A DNA stretch of 15,972 nucleotides. Origin: an uncultured Clostridia bacterium (GTDB lineage Bacteria > Bacillota > Clostridia > Oscillospirales > Ruminococcaceae). Numbering within the stretch: the first letter of the stretch is position 1; each line of letters starts with the position of its first letter. The stretch covers positions 1 to 15,972 of the forward strand of contig CALLQM010000425.1 in NCBI GenBank assembly GCA_938014855.1, in the 5' to 3' direction. Shown here piece by piece: positions 1 to 6,672 of this stretch. The translations under genes were made by a program, and so were the position numbers. Under the pieces are notes generated by a model, which was given only the letters and a program-made list of their open reading frames with translations, was not told the origin of the DNA and searched no databases.

Positions 1-455
1 TCATCCAGGTCTTCAAGTACTGACGTATCAATCGTACCGGTTAGTTTCCCGCTTACAGTTCCGCCGGACTGAATTTTTGAAGCTGTAGCGAGCTGACCAA
101 CACTGATTGTTGTTTTGCCTGCCGCGGCATTTGAAGTTGCTGAAACCGACAGCGCTTCCGATTTTGAAACCGCAGACATTGCGTTAAAAAAACTGGGTGA
201 CAGCAAGCTGGTGCTTGAAGTCGAATTAAAGTAGGAATTTTGAAAGGTATTGATATTTGAAATAATTTCACGATAAAATTCTTGTTTCCAAGTCGTAACC
301 TGTTTGTTAGCATTCTGCTTATCAATCTTTTTTTGTGTTCCGGACAGCAGGCTCTCCACCATACTTTCTGTATCCATATTGGATACGAGTCCGGACATCC
401 CCTTGCTGGTTGCAGCACTTGTACTGTAACTATTGGATGCACTTACTGTATTCAT
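1..455 (-). CDS. fliD: Flagellar filament cap protein FliD, N-terminal part (cut by window edge)
   Basis: FliD (HAP2) caps the growing flagellar filament outside the cell and helps exported flagellin fold into place. Only the first 151 codons are present. I translated this frame by hand. It begins MNTVSASNSYSTSAAT and continues with the FliD N-terminal signature: SGLVSNMDTESMVESLLSG at about residues 22-40, then an Lys/Gln-rich coiled-coil stretch with TTWKQEFYREIISNINTF at about residues 57-74. This matches the family pattern GLxSGLDTdsiVxxLm...W+xxxYrxi. The ATG at 455-453 has an AGGAGG site nine bases upstream. A sigma-D-like promoter lies in the 111-base gap to the upstream gene, and three GGA triplets cover the ribosome binding site. 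The family identification is secure; the C-terminal part lies outside the window. Confidence 0.93.
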   Translation of the reverse strand, partial: MNTVSASNSYSTSAATSKGMSGLVSNMDTESMVESLLSGTQKKIDKQNANKQVTTWKQEFYREIISNINTFQNSYFNSTSSTSLLSPSFFNAMSAVSKSEALSVSATSNAAAGKTTISVGQLATASKIQSGGTVSGKLTGTIDTSVLEDLD

Positions 456-464
456 CAAGAATAA

Positions 465-479
465 CCTCCTGTCCACTCC
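465..479 (-). promoter_or_regulatory. fliD ribosome binding site with three evenly spaced GGA triplets (possible CsrA site)
   Basis: The fliD leader reads GGAGTGGACAGGAGG on the minus strand. Three GGA triplets sit exactly five bases apart (starting at 479, 474 and 469), and the last is part of the Shine-Dalgarno sequence. GGA is the core bound by CsrA, and csrA lies 1.4 kb away. That CsrA binds here is inference. Confidence 0.35.
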
Positions 480-510
480 ATAGCGGTCTAAAATAAGTCG
501 TCTAATTAAA

Positions 511-537
511 ATATCGTCCGATTATTCCAAAAATTAA
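511..537 (-). promoter_or_regulatory. Candidate sigma-D (flagellar) promoter for fliD
   Basis: On the minus strand TTAA (537-534) and GACGATAT (518-511) are separated by 15 bases. The Firmicutes sigma-D consensus is TAAA-N15-GCCGATAT, so the match is 3 of 4 and 7 of 8. The site lies between the upstream coiled-coil gene and fliD, where flagellar late promoters are expected. It was assigned by eye only. Confidence 0.5.
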
Positions 538-566
538 TAACCTGCTTTTATAAATTTACAATTTCG

Positions 567-1052
567 TTATGCTTTTTTTGAATGAAAAGGGAAAAAATTG
601 TTCGTTTCTGAGATTCCTGTTTTTCCGTAATATTTGGACGCCTTTGCAGTCGTACTCCGGTTAAGCTGTTTAATTTTTTCCAGCAGCATCTTTTGTTCGT
701 ATTGAATCCGTTCTTGTACGTTGGTTTCCATGCGCTGAATCCGATGGATAACTGCAAAAATCTGCTGAGAGGCATCAAAAACGTTTTGAACTTCCGGAGA
801 AAGTTCCTGCCGTGCACAGAGGTTTTTTATCGCAAGCTCCAGCTCTTTTTGCTGTTCTTTGCTCTTTTGCGTCAACTGAGCAATGTGTACATCCAACCCG
901 TCCACTTCGTCCGCCAGCTGTTGACGAGCTTTCATATGTTGTTCAATGTCATCAATCGGGCAGGTGAGCAAAGCGGCCGTCTCATTTTCATAACGCACAA
1001 ACACTTCTCGTTTTTGCGTTAGAATCCTGCACAATTCATTTGTTGTTTCCAT
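567..1052 (-). CDS. Small coiled-coil flagellar protein, probable FliT/FlgN-like export chaperone
   Basis: This is a 161-residue, cytoplasmic-looking protein with no signal peptide or membrane segment. It is mostly helical, with heptad-like stretches at about residues 30-75 (IEQHMKARQQLADEV, LTQKSKEQQKELELAIKNL) and 95-130. The tail is a basic LLEKIKQLNRST segment followed by a poorly structured end rich in Lys, Ser and Gly. Such proteins beside fliD in Firmicutes are usually FliT- or FlgN-like chaperones that bind cap or junction proteins before export, but I see no diagnostic motif. The start ATG follows AAAGGAGAATGCGGC, a good ribosome binding site. The gene is 111 bases upstream of fliD on the same strand and diverges from the PilZ-like gene. 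Coding is likely; the chaperone function is inferred from position, size and composition. Confidence 0.6.
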   Translation of the reverse strand: METTNELCRILTQKREVFVRYENETAALLTCPIDDIEQHMKARQQLADEVDGLDVHIAQLTQKSKEQQKELELAIKNLCARQELSPEVQNVFDASQQIFAVIHRIQRMETNVQERIQYEQKMLLEKIKQLNRSTTAKASKYYGKTGISETNNFFPFHSKKA

Positions 1053-1074
1053 GCCGCATTCTCCTTTAATTTTC

Positions 1075-1102
1075 TTGCAAATTGCCGAATATATATTATA
1101 AT
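1075..1102 (+). promoter_or_regulatory. Sigma-A-type promoter of the PilZ-like gene
   Basis: TTGCAA (1075-1080) and TATAAT (1097-1102) are separated by 16 bases on the plus strand, 77 bases before the chosen start codon. The match is good (4 of 6 and 6 of 6). The same AT-rich gap must also serve the divergent minus-strand gene, for which I see no clear promoter. Confidence 0.55.
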
Positions 1103-1178
1103 CATAATCATAGATAAAAATTTAATTTTATTTTCAGTTTGTGACCAAATTGTTGTGGTTGAAGGGGGATCATCTTTG

Positions 1179-1847
1179 ATGAGCCGACAAAGGCGGTATT
1201 TTAAGGCGATTTTAAAAACAGAAGACGATATCGTTTTAGAAGAAGGTTATGCATGTATCCTGCACGAGGAACGTGCTGTACAATTTCGCAATGCATTTGT
1301 TCCGCTTATGAAATTAGGAACAACGGCAAAAATTGTGCGAGTGATGGACGATCAAGAAACACACTGTTTTATCGGACAGGTTTATTTGTCGTCATCGAAA
1401 CTTTTGCGTATCGTCAACGTAAATGACAAACTGTTAACGGAAGTAGAACTTGCGCTGTCGGTTGAAACTTCCATCAAAGCTAAATTGCGTCCCATTTTGC
1501 CAATGGCAGAAACATTCCATCTTCCAATTGGTAAACTGATTAAATTCGATGCGGAAGTCTATTCCATATCGATGAAAACGATAAAATTTACATCGACAGA
1601 AAAATTTTCTGTCGGCGCACAGCTGAGTGTAACCACCGACAGCCCCATTCAGCTAAAAAAAGTACCGGTAGAGGTCTATCAAATTATTGAGTTTGGCCAT
1701 GAAAAAACCGGTTATCGGTGCCGCATTCTCTCTTTGCCGGAACCTTCTAATACCAATTTAACCGAATATCTTTCAAAACGGAATCAAATTTTCCCTGAAT
1801 ATATCGAGGAAGAGGAAGATTTAGAGGATGTTGAAAACGGGATTTGA
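1179..1847 (+). CDS. PilZ/YcgR-like domain protein with degenerate c-di-GMP motifs
   Basis: This 222-residue soluble protein has two beta-rich halves, an arrangement like the flagellar brake proteins YcgR/MotI. The C-terminal half (about residues 100-205) follows the PilZ fold pattern: a strand FDAEVYSISMKTIKFTS, then SVGAQLSV, then GYRCRILSLPEPSNTNLTEYL. The last segment resembles the usual PilZ ending with a helix after a GxxF/I strand. The canonical c-di-GMP-binding residues are missing: there is no RxxxR in the linker, and the (D/N)xSxxG motif reads S-I-S-M-K-T. The N-terminal half also contains a beta stretch GQVYLSSSKLLRI of similar pattern. The tail is very acidic (EEEEDLEDVE). The ATG at 1179 follows AAGGGGG by ten bases; the frame also allows TTG 1176 and GTG 1155. 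It is the only plus-strand gene inside the flagellar cluster. The fold assignment is moderate, and a motility role is inferred from position. Confidence 0.6.
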   Translation: MSRQRRYFKAILKTEDDIVLEEGYACILHEERAVQFRNAFVPLMKLGTTAKIVRVMDDQETHCFIGQVYLSSSKLLRIVNVNDKLLTEVELALSVETSIKAKLRPILPMAETFHLPIGKLIKFDAEVYSISMKTIKFTSTEKFSVGAQLSVTTDSPIQLKKVPVEVYQIIEFGHEKTGYRCRILSLPEPSNTNLTEYLSKRNQIFPEYIEEEEDLEDVENGI

Positions 1848-1857
1848 TTCCCGTTTT
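1834..1857 (+). terminator. Terminator overlapping the end of the PilZ-like gene
   Basis: The arms AAAACGGGA (1834-1842) and TCCCGTTTT (1849-1857) pair perfectly around a six-base loop, and a T-rich run (to 1864) follows on the plus strand. The stop codon TGA of the PilZ-like gene (1845-1847) lies inside the loop. The convergent csrA gene ends one base beyond the hairpin, so it may serve both strands, although the minus-strand T run is only four bases. Confidence 0.75.
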
Positions 1858-2082
1858 TTATTTTAACTCCGATATCATCTTAAGCATATCCGGAGTCAGC
1901 ACTCCGCTGGCCGCTTCTTTATTGCTTTCCATGGTCTGACAAAGTTCTTTTCGCAGAATTAGGAAATCTTTTGGTGCTTCGATGCCGATTTTTACCTTAT
2001 CACCGGAAATCTCAGTAATTTTCACTTCGATTTCTCCATTAATTAAGAGGGATTCTCCGCATTTTCTAGACAAAATCAGCAT
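1858..2082 (-). CDS. csrA: Carbon storage regulator CsrA
   Basis: CsrA is a small dimeric RNA-binding protein that blocks translation by binding GGA motifs near ribosome binding sites. In Bacillus its main target is flagellin mRNA. The 74-residue product has the full family pattern: MLILSRKCGESLLI, then IEVKITEISGDKVKIGIEAP, then ILRKEL. The two RNA-contact arginines are in place (Arg6 and the Arg of the ILRKEL strand), followed by a short helix. The ATG at 2082 is one base after the fliW stop codon. Its ribosome binding site GGAGGG lies inside the end of fliW, which implies translational coupling. CsrA and FliW are partners, so the tight linkage makes functional sense. Identification is secure. 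Confidence 0.97.
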   Translation of the reverse strand: MLILSRKCGESLLINGEIEVKITEISGDKVKIGIEAPKDFLILRKELCQTMESNKEAASGVLTPDMLKMISELK

Positions 2083-2083
2083 C

Positions 2084-2512
2084 TCATTCGTTCCCTCCGT
2101 TCTTTTTTATCAGCGGACAGCGAATTGGAAGATCATCTTCCAAAATAATCTGCATCGCTAATTTTGTATCTGGATTGACAGCGATGGGGCTTTTTAAATT
2201 GACCGTAGATTTTTTAAATTCACTTGCAATGACCGTTACAAGCCAAAGCATATAGTCCCCATTCCCCAGTTTTTTCTTGGCGTATGGCGGCAGTTCAGGC
2301 TTATAAGAAGCATTGACAACGGCGGGATCGGTTAGGATAAAGCAAATATTCCGATCCTCAGCCGATTGCAGCCACACAAAATGGCTATTATTTTGGTCGT
2401 ATAAGATCACAAACTTTTTATATGTATCAAAACCGAAAATTGGCTCCGCAAATGTTATCACATCTGTATCCGCAACTTCGACTTCCCCAAAATCCCTCGT
2501 GAACAGTTTCAT
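2084..2512 (-). CDS. fliW: Flagellar assembly factor FliW
   Basis: FliW binds both flagellin and CsrA. When flagellin accumulates in the cytoplasm FliW is titrated away and CsrA is freed to repress translation. The product is 142 residues, the usual size. It begins MKLFTRDFGEVEVADTDVI and contains the FliW patterns ITFAEPIFGFDTYKKFVIL, FVWLQSAEDRNICFILTDP and an end VNLKSPIAVN...QIILEDDLPIRCPL. An upstream in-frame extension exists, but the ATG at 2512 is favoured because GGAAGGGG lies six bases before it and the family starts here. It is followed by csrA after one base. A hairpin separates it from the upstream DUF6470 gene. Confidence 0.95.
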   Translation of the reverse strand: MKLFTRDFGEVEVADTDVITFAEPIFGFDTYKKFVILYDQNNSHFVWLQSAEDRNICFILTDPAVVNASYKPELPPYAKKKLGNGDYMLWLVTVIASEFKKSTVNLKSPIAVNPDTKLAMQIILEDDLPIRCPLIKKNGGNE

Positions 2513-2539
2513 AATAAACCCCTTCCGCTTATACAACAA

Positions 2540-2574
2540 ACAGCTATGCAAAGGATTTTTAATTGCATAGCTGT
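2540..2574. terminator. Perfect 12-bp hairpin between the DUF6470 gene and fliW
   Basis: The arms ACAGCTATGCAA (2540-2551) and TTGCATAGCTGT (2563-2574) flank an 11-base loop. On the plus strand the hairpin is followed by CTTTTTT, the layout of a terminator for antisense transcription. On the coding (minus) strand it is followed only by TTGTTGTAT, so read-through into fliW-csrA is likely to be partial. It may act as an attenuator, an mRNA end protector or an antisense stop. Confidence 0.6.
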
Positions 2575-2579
2575 CTTTT

Positions 2580-3179
2580 TTATGCAGATTCTTCTTCGAA
2601 ATTCGGATTCGCACTGGGCGGAACATAATTCGGATCGCCCAAATATTCAATCTGCACTTTTGGATACTGCTTAATGACCATTTGAAATTTTCCAGGAATA
2701 TAATTTAAAATGTTTTGATTGATTTTCCAGTCAAATTCAAGATTGCCCGACTGATATTTTACATTCATTTCGTTTGGATCCCACGAAACGGCCGGTCCTG
2801 TTGATGGAAGGAAAACTGTCATGGTATCCGGCTGTTCAAGCATCTTCTGTTTGATGAGCCCGGCTATCGTCACCCCATCTTGAATTTGCCCCATTTGGTC
2901 ACCAAAACGAGTCATTTCCGCCGTCGCTTTCAACGCGGTCTGCTTCCCATAGGCCGCGGCATCTGCAATGAGATCAGGCGCGCTTTTTAAACCGATACTC
3001 TTTCGCATATCTGTTGTGTCAAGCCGCACCTGTATGTTTTTGGTATGAATCTGCAGCGAAGACGGAGTTTGTTTTATATTACTGTGCGGATTGTTCGCCT
3101 GTCGCATTTCAAGACGCGGCGCTTCAATCTTCAATTGATATTCAATTGGAATTGATTGAATACTCAATAGTTGCTTCAT
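2580..3179 (-). CDS. yviE: DUF6470 (YviE-like) flagellar-cluster protein
   Basis: This 199-residue protein without a signal peptide occupies the place of Bacillus subtilis yviE, between flgL and fliW. The sequence shows an N-terminal IEYQLKIEAPRLEMRQ strand region and a central ILIXVRLDTTDMRKSIGLKS-like segment. After these come helical stretches rich in Ala and Gln and a C-terminal beta region containing FDWKINQNILNYIPGKFQMVIKQYPKVQIEYLG. The repeated I-x-I-x alternation suggests a mostly beta structure. The family has no established biochemical function, and its constant place in the flagellar operon is the main clue. The ATG at 3179 follows AGAAGG by eight bases; a GTG nine bases upstream is less likely. 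The symbol is given by position and resemblance, not by close similarity. Confidence 0.75.
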   Translation of the reverse strand: MKQLLSIQSIPIEYQLKIEAPRLEMRQANNPHSNIKQTPSSLQIHTKNIQVRLDTTDMRKSIGLKSAPDLIADAAAYGKQTALKATAEMTRFGDQMGQIQDGVTIAGLIKQKMLEQPDTMTVFLPSTGPAVSWDPNEMNVKYQSGNLEFDWKINQNILNYIPGKFQMVIKQYPKVQIEYLGDPNYVPPSANPNFEEESA

Positions 3180-3217
3180 ATATAACACCTTCTTACCGCT
3201 TGATATAAAATATTAAT

Positions 3218-4264
3218 TTATCTTATAAAATCCATTAGTGAAACCGGCAAAACCTTTGCGCCATACTGAAGAGATGCCATCCAAGCATAGTTATACATCT
3301 TCCATTGGATTGTTTCGGATGCATCGTTGGTAATTTCTAAATCCTGCTGGGCTTTTGTAAGATTAAAAACATCATTTTCAAGCCGTTCAGCACTTTTATC
3401 TAAGAAATTGCATTTTGTCCCAATATCAGTGATATTCAGCATAACATTTTCGGTTTTCTGTTTCATTAAGTCACTGATCTGTGAAAGCTTATCACTATCC
3501 ATAGGCTGTTCCGACATTGTTTTTACAGCATCGGAAAGCAAATTTAATGCATTGTTAGAAAGCCCTGATTTTGCATCTTTGCCATAGCCGAGAATATCAA
3601 GCCCTGAAAACGAAACCTTGAACGCCGAGCGCGGGTCGACCTCGTTTTGGTTCATGTTAAGTCCAAGCCCAATGTCAAGGTATACATCGGAATTTTCCGG
3701 TACGGCTGTTTTTATATCGCTGGCTTCATCTGCCGGTGTTTTGTAATAATAATAAGAACCATCCGAATTTTTTTGGATATCGTCAACCTTAACTCCATTA
3801 TATAAAATCTCGCCGGTTGCGGCGTCCTTCGTAAATGGAGCACCTGCGTTATTGCTTCCTCCAAACAGGTACTTATCGGAAAACTGTGCATTTGCAAATT
3901 GCAGAACCTCATCCCTAAGGCTGTCAATTTCCTGAGCAAGGATATCGCGGACATTTCCGGAGGTATCCGTCATTGCTTTTTGCATCTTATCTCTTGCAGA
4001 AACCAAAATGCTGTTAATGGAGCTTAAATTGGATTCCGCAGAGGATAAGCGATTCTGCACATTTTGAATATTGGATAGATATTGTTTATCGGTATACAAC
4101 TGGTCACGAACTTTCAGCGCACGAGCGGCATCTGCAACATTTTCAGATGATCTTGTAAACTTTTTACCGCTGGAAATCTTCTCATGCGATTCTGAAAGAT
4201 TCGCCAAATTTGTATTGAGATTTTTTAAATAATTTCGAGTCATCATGCTTTGCGTAACTCTCAT
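3218..4264 (-). CDS. flgL: Flagellar hook-associated protein 3, FlgL
   Basis: FlgL (HAP3) forms the outer ring of the hook-filament junction. The product is 348 residues. Its flagellin-like N-terminus is MRVTQSMMTRNYLKNLN, followed by LSESHEKISSGKKFTRSSENVADAARALKVRDQL, the conserved D0/D1 helix region. A middle region contains FANAQFSDKYLFGGSNN. The C-terminal helix is less typical than usual: after ITNDASETIQWKMYNYAWMASLQYGAKVL the last residues are PVSLMDFIR. It starts at an ATG preceded by AAAGGAG, 32 bases after flgK, and precedes the DUF6470 gene by 38 bases. Identification is secure from the ends and the position. Confidence 0.95.
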   Translation of the reverse strand: MRVTQSMMTRNYLKNLNTNLANLSESHEKISSGKKFTRSSENVADAARALKVRDQLYTDKQYLSNIQNVQNRLSSAESNLSSINSILVSARDKMQKAMTDTSGNVRDILAQEIDSLRDEVLQFANAQFSDKYLFGGSNNAGAPFTKDAATGEILYNGVKVDDIQKNSDGSYYYYKTPADEASDIKTAVPENSDVYLDIGLGLNMNQNEVDPRSAFKVSFSGLDILGYGKDAKSGLSNNALNLLSDAVKTMSEQPMDSDKLSQISDLMKQKTENVMLNITDIGTKCNFLDKSAERLENDVFNLTKAQQDLEITNDASETIQWKMYNYAWMASLQYGAKVLPVSLMDFIR

Positions 4265-4296
4265 GATCGTTCAGCTCCTTTGCATTCATCCAGCCA

Positions 4297-5853
4297 TTAA
4301 CGGCCTACCAAACCCATTTTATTGATAATGATGTCAAGTGCCTCATCCATCGCCGTCATCAGACGTGACATTGCCTGATACGACCGCTGATACATCATCA
4401 TGTTCGAGGTCTCTTCATCCTGCGCAACACCCATAATCGAATCCCTGCGATTGAGCAGTTCATCCGACACGGCTCCGGACGCCTGCAGGCGGCCCTTTGC
4501 AAAACTGGTATCAGCCGCGCAGGTATTGCTCACATCCTGAATGTAGTCGGTAAACGACCCGGTAAAACACATTCCGTTGGTATAAAACTGATTGCCGTCG
4601 CTGACTTTTAGTGCATTTGTCAGCTGATTAATATAATCACTGCCTGCAAAGCTGCCGTTTTGGAAAATGGCATAGCTTGCGTCTTTGCTCCATTCATCCG
4701 TAATGGAAATATTATCTGCGGTCACCATCACATTTTGTGAGGTTGAAAAGGTTCCGTCATTATTTTGCACCAAAGCACCAAATAGCTGTTTGTACACCGT
4801 ATTGCCTTGACTATCGACCTGAACGTTGCCGTTGGCATCCAGCTCAGGGATGATATTGTTTACCTTTTGAGCAATTGTTCTTGCAAATGTATTCAGCCGA
4901 TCTTTGTAATAAAGAACGCCTCTCTGGGGTGTTTCGTTCGGTGACTGAATGTTTGGTCCTCTGCCGTTGATCAGCTCGACATACCCTTTCAGTGAACCGG
5001 ACGAAAGTTTGATTTCTGAACCAGTGCTCTGCCAATTCAGCGCAACCGTACCATCATTGCGCTGCGTATACTGAATGGCTTCAAATTCATCTCCGCTCAC
5101 GATTGGGTGTCCATTCATGGAAACATTGATGCTGCCGTCTGCCTGTTCTTCGGTATCAATATTTCCGTAACGTGACAGTTCATCCAAAATCAGATTCCGC
5201 TTATCCATTAATTCGTTTGGCGGTGTATATTCCGGATTGTTGACGTTGATTGCCATATCCGTTGAAATCTCTTTATTGAGCCCTGCCAGTTCGCTCAAAG
5301 CATCGTTTACATAGTCCACGGATACTCCAAGATCAAATTTATGCTGTTCTGCTACTTTATCCAGTTTCGCAGACGATTCCTGCAAAACTTGAGACATCCC
5401 TTTAAACGTTGTGCACAAGATGTTCGCGCAGGAAATCTGATCGGCATTATCCGCACTAAAATTTTGAAGTGCCGAGAAAATCTCGTTCAGCGCATCCGAG
5501 ATGCCGCTGGTGGAAGCAAATTCATCCACTACGCTTTCAATATCGCTAAGGATGGAATACTGCTGATCATAATAATACGTGTCGCTGAATTCCTCCCGAA
5601 ACCGCTTATCAAGAAAACTGTCTCGAACTTGCGAAATCTGCTTAATCGAAGTCCCTTGTCCGGCAAGGTGTGTGGTATTGACTGCATATCGAGAACTGCT
5701 GCTTGTAACAGCAACCGAAACCTGATCGACTCTTTGGCGGGTATAACCCGGAGTACCAATATTTGAAAGGTTGTGTCCTACGATGTCCAATCCTTTTTGA
5801 ACCACCGACAGACCTTTCCGTCCTGTCTCAAATCCTAAAAATGTCGGCCGCAA
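4297..5853 (-). CDS. flgK: Flagellar hook-associated protein 1, FlgK
   Basis: FlgK (HAP1) forms the inner ring joining hook and filament. The 518-residue product begins with the rod/hook signature FLGFETGRKGLSVVQKGLD followed by HNLSNIGTPGYTRQRV (about residues 27-42). It ends with the C-terminal rod-type helix EETSNMMMYQRSYQAMSRLM...DEALDIIINKMG. The middle region carries the variable D2/D3 domains. The start codon is TTG (5853-5851): GGGAGG lies seven bases upstream and no ATG fits the conserved N-terminus. The gene follows flgN by 17 bases, which suggests coupled expression. Identification is secure. Confidence 0.96.
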   Translation of the reverse strand: MRPTFLGFETGRKGLSVVQKGLDIVGHNLSNIGTPGYTRQRVDQVSVAVTSSSSRYAVNTTHLAGQGTSIKQISQVRDSFLDKRFREEFSDTYYYDQQYSILSDIESVVDEFASTSGISDALNEIFSALQNFSADNADQISCANILCTTFKGMSQVLQESSAKLDKVAEQHKFDLGVSVDYVNDALSELAGLNKEISTDMAINVNNPEYTPPNELMDKRNLILDELSRYGNIDTEEQADGSINVSMNGHPIVSGDEFEAIQYTQRNDGTVALNWQSTGSEIKLSSGSLKGYVELINGRGPNIQSPNETPQRGVLYYKDRLNTFARTIAQKVNNIIPELDANGNVQVDSQGNTVYKQLFGALVQNNDGTFSTSQNVMVTADNISITDEWSKDASYAIFQNGSFAGSDYINQLTNALKVSDGNQFYTNGMCFTGSFTDYIQDVSNTCAADTSFAKGRLQASGAVSDELLNRRDSIMGVAQDEETSNMMMYQRSYQAMSRLMTAMDEALDIIINKMGLVGR

Positions 5854-5870
5854 GATGATTCCTCCCGTAC

Positions 5871-6353
5871 TTAGATTTTTGTTTCAAAAAGTGATACGCT
5901 TTTGCCCCAATCGGACTTTTCACCGTCCTGTGAATATCCACGATTGTTTCCCTGCAGATTGGGAGGCGTTACACTGCGGATTAACTGCAAATTGGTTTTT
6001 ACAACCTTCATTGATTTTTCATTCAAAAATTTTACTTCTTCGGCAGCTCTCTGCATCCGATCAAAAATGGGGCTCAATTTTTGTTGATCGGCAGGATTCG
6101 CCTGATTTATAATTTCACGCAGAGTTGCATGTTCAAACCCTGCTTGTTTTTGAAGCTGCTGACGTCTTGTCTCAAAATTTTCAATCTGCATAGAAACAGC
6201 CTGTTGACTTGAAACAGACTGTTCAATTCGTTTGAGTTCATTTGTCAGCAGAGATTCTAATTTTATTTTTTCACTCTCTACCATAGATTCCAGAAATTGG
6301 GCATATTCTTCTAAAAAACAACAAAATTCCGGAAACGTTGTTCCATTACTCAT
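5871..6353 (-). CDS. flgN: FlgN-family flagellar export chaperone
   Basis: FlgN-family chaperones bind the C-terminal helices of FlgK and FlgL in the cytoplasm and hand them to the export apparatus. The product has 160 residues and is nearly all alpha-helical. It has an N-terminal FCCFLEEYAQFLESMVESEKIKLESLLTNEL segment, the typical FlgN beginning where each cell has one long helix contacting the next. The Gln-rich middle contains IENFETRRQQLQKQAGF, and the flexible tail is charged. The ribosome binding site GAGG overlaps the flgM stop codon and the ATG follows eight bases later. The gene sits directly between flgM and flgK, its normal place in Firmicutes. Confidence 0.88.
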   Translation of the reverse strand: MSNGTTFPEFCCFLEEYAQFLESMVESEKIKLESLLTNELKRIEQSVSSQQAVSMQIENFETRRQQLQKQAGFEHATLREIINQANPADQQKLSPIFDRMQRAAEEVKFLNEKSMKVVKTNLQLIRSVTPPNLQGNNRGYSQDGEKSDWGKSVSLFETKI

Positions 6354-6363
6354 TGCTAATTCC

Positions 6364-6672
6364 TCATTCCATGAAAATATGCTGCAGAATCGAGTCCGCT
6401 ACTGCACTGGCAGAAATCTGGTAAGTACCGTCCTCCACAGCCTTTTGGATTGCATCGATTCTTGCAGGATCATCCAAACGAGAGATTTCCTTCATCACAC
6501 TTTTTGTGATTTTACCAATTTCACACTGACTGCTGCCTGCACTGCTGATCGAAACAGTATCCACTTTCGCAGATGAGCGCTTATCAGTTTGAGTCAATGA
6601 AGATATGGATTCTCCCGTATTCTTTACACCGGCTTGATAATAGCGGTTCACTGCTGATGGATTGATCTTCAT
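6364..6672 (-). CDS. flgM: Anti-sigma-D factor FlgM
   Basis: FlgM holds the flagellar sigma factor inactive until the hook is complete and FlgM is exported. The 102-residue product has the usual layout. A disordered N-terminal half begins MKINPSAVNRYYQAG and carries DTVSISSAG. The C-terminal sigma-binding helices include RIDAIQKAVEDGTYQISASAVADSILQHIF, a good match to the family pattern RIeaIkkaIenGtYkvdaekIA. The ATG at 6672 is ten bases after GGGAG; a GTG at 6681 sits too close to that site. It is the first gene of the minus-strand flagellar run. I see no convincing sigma-D promoter upstream. Confidence 0.92.
   Translation of the reverse strand: MKINPSAVNRYYQAGVKNTGESISSLTQTDKRSSAKVDTVSISSAGSSQCEIGKITKSVMKEISRLDDPARIDAIQKAVEDGTYQISASAVADSILQHIFME

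Noticed and set aside
53..442. A 129-codon open frame on the minus strand
   Set aside because: Another minus-strand frame over the same bases gives a clear FliD N-terminus with its own ribosome binding site; this frame has a Cys/Arg/Gln-rich composition unlike any family.
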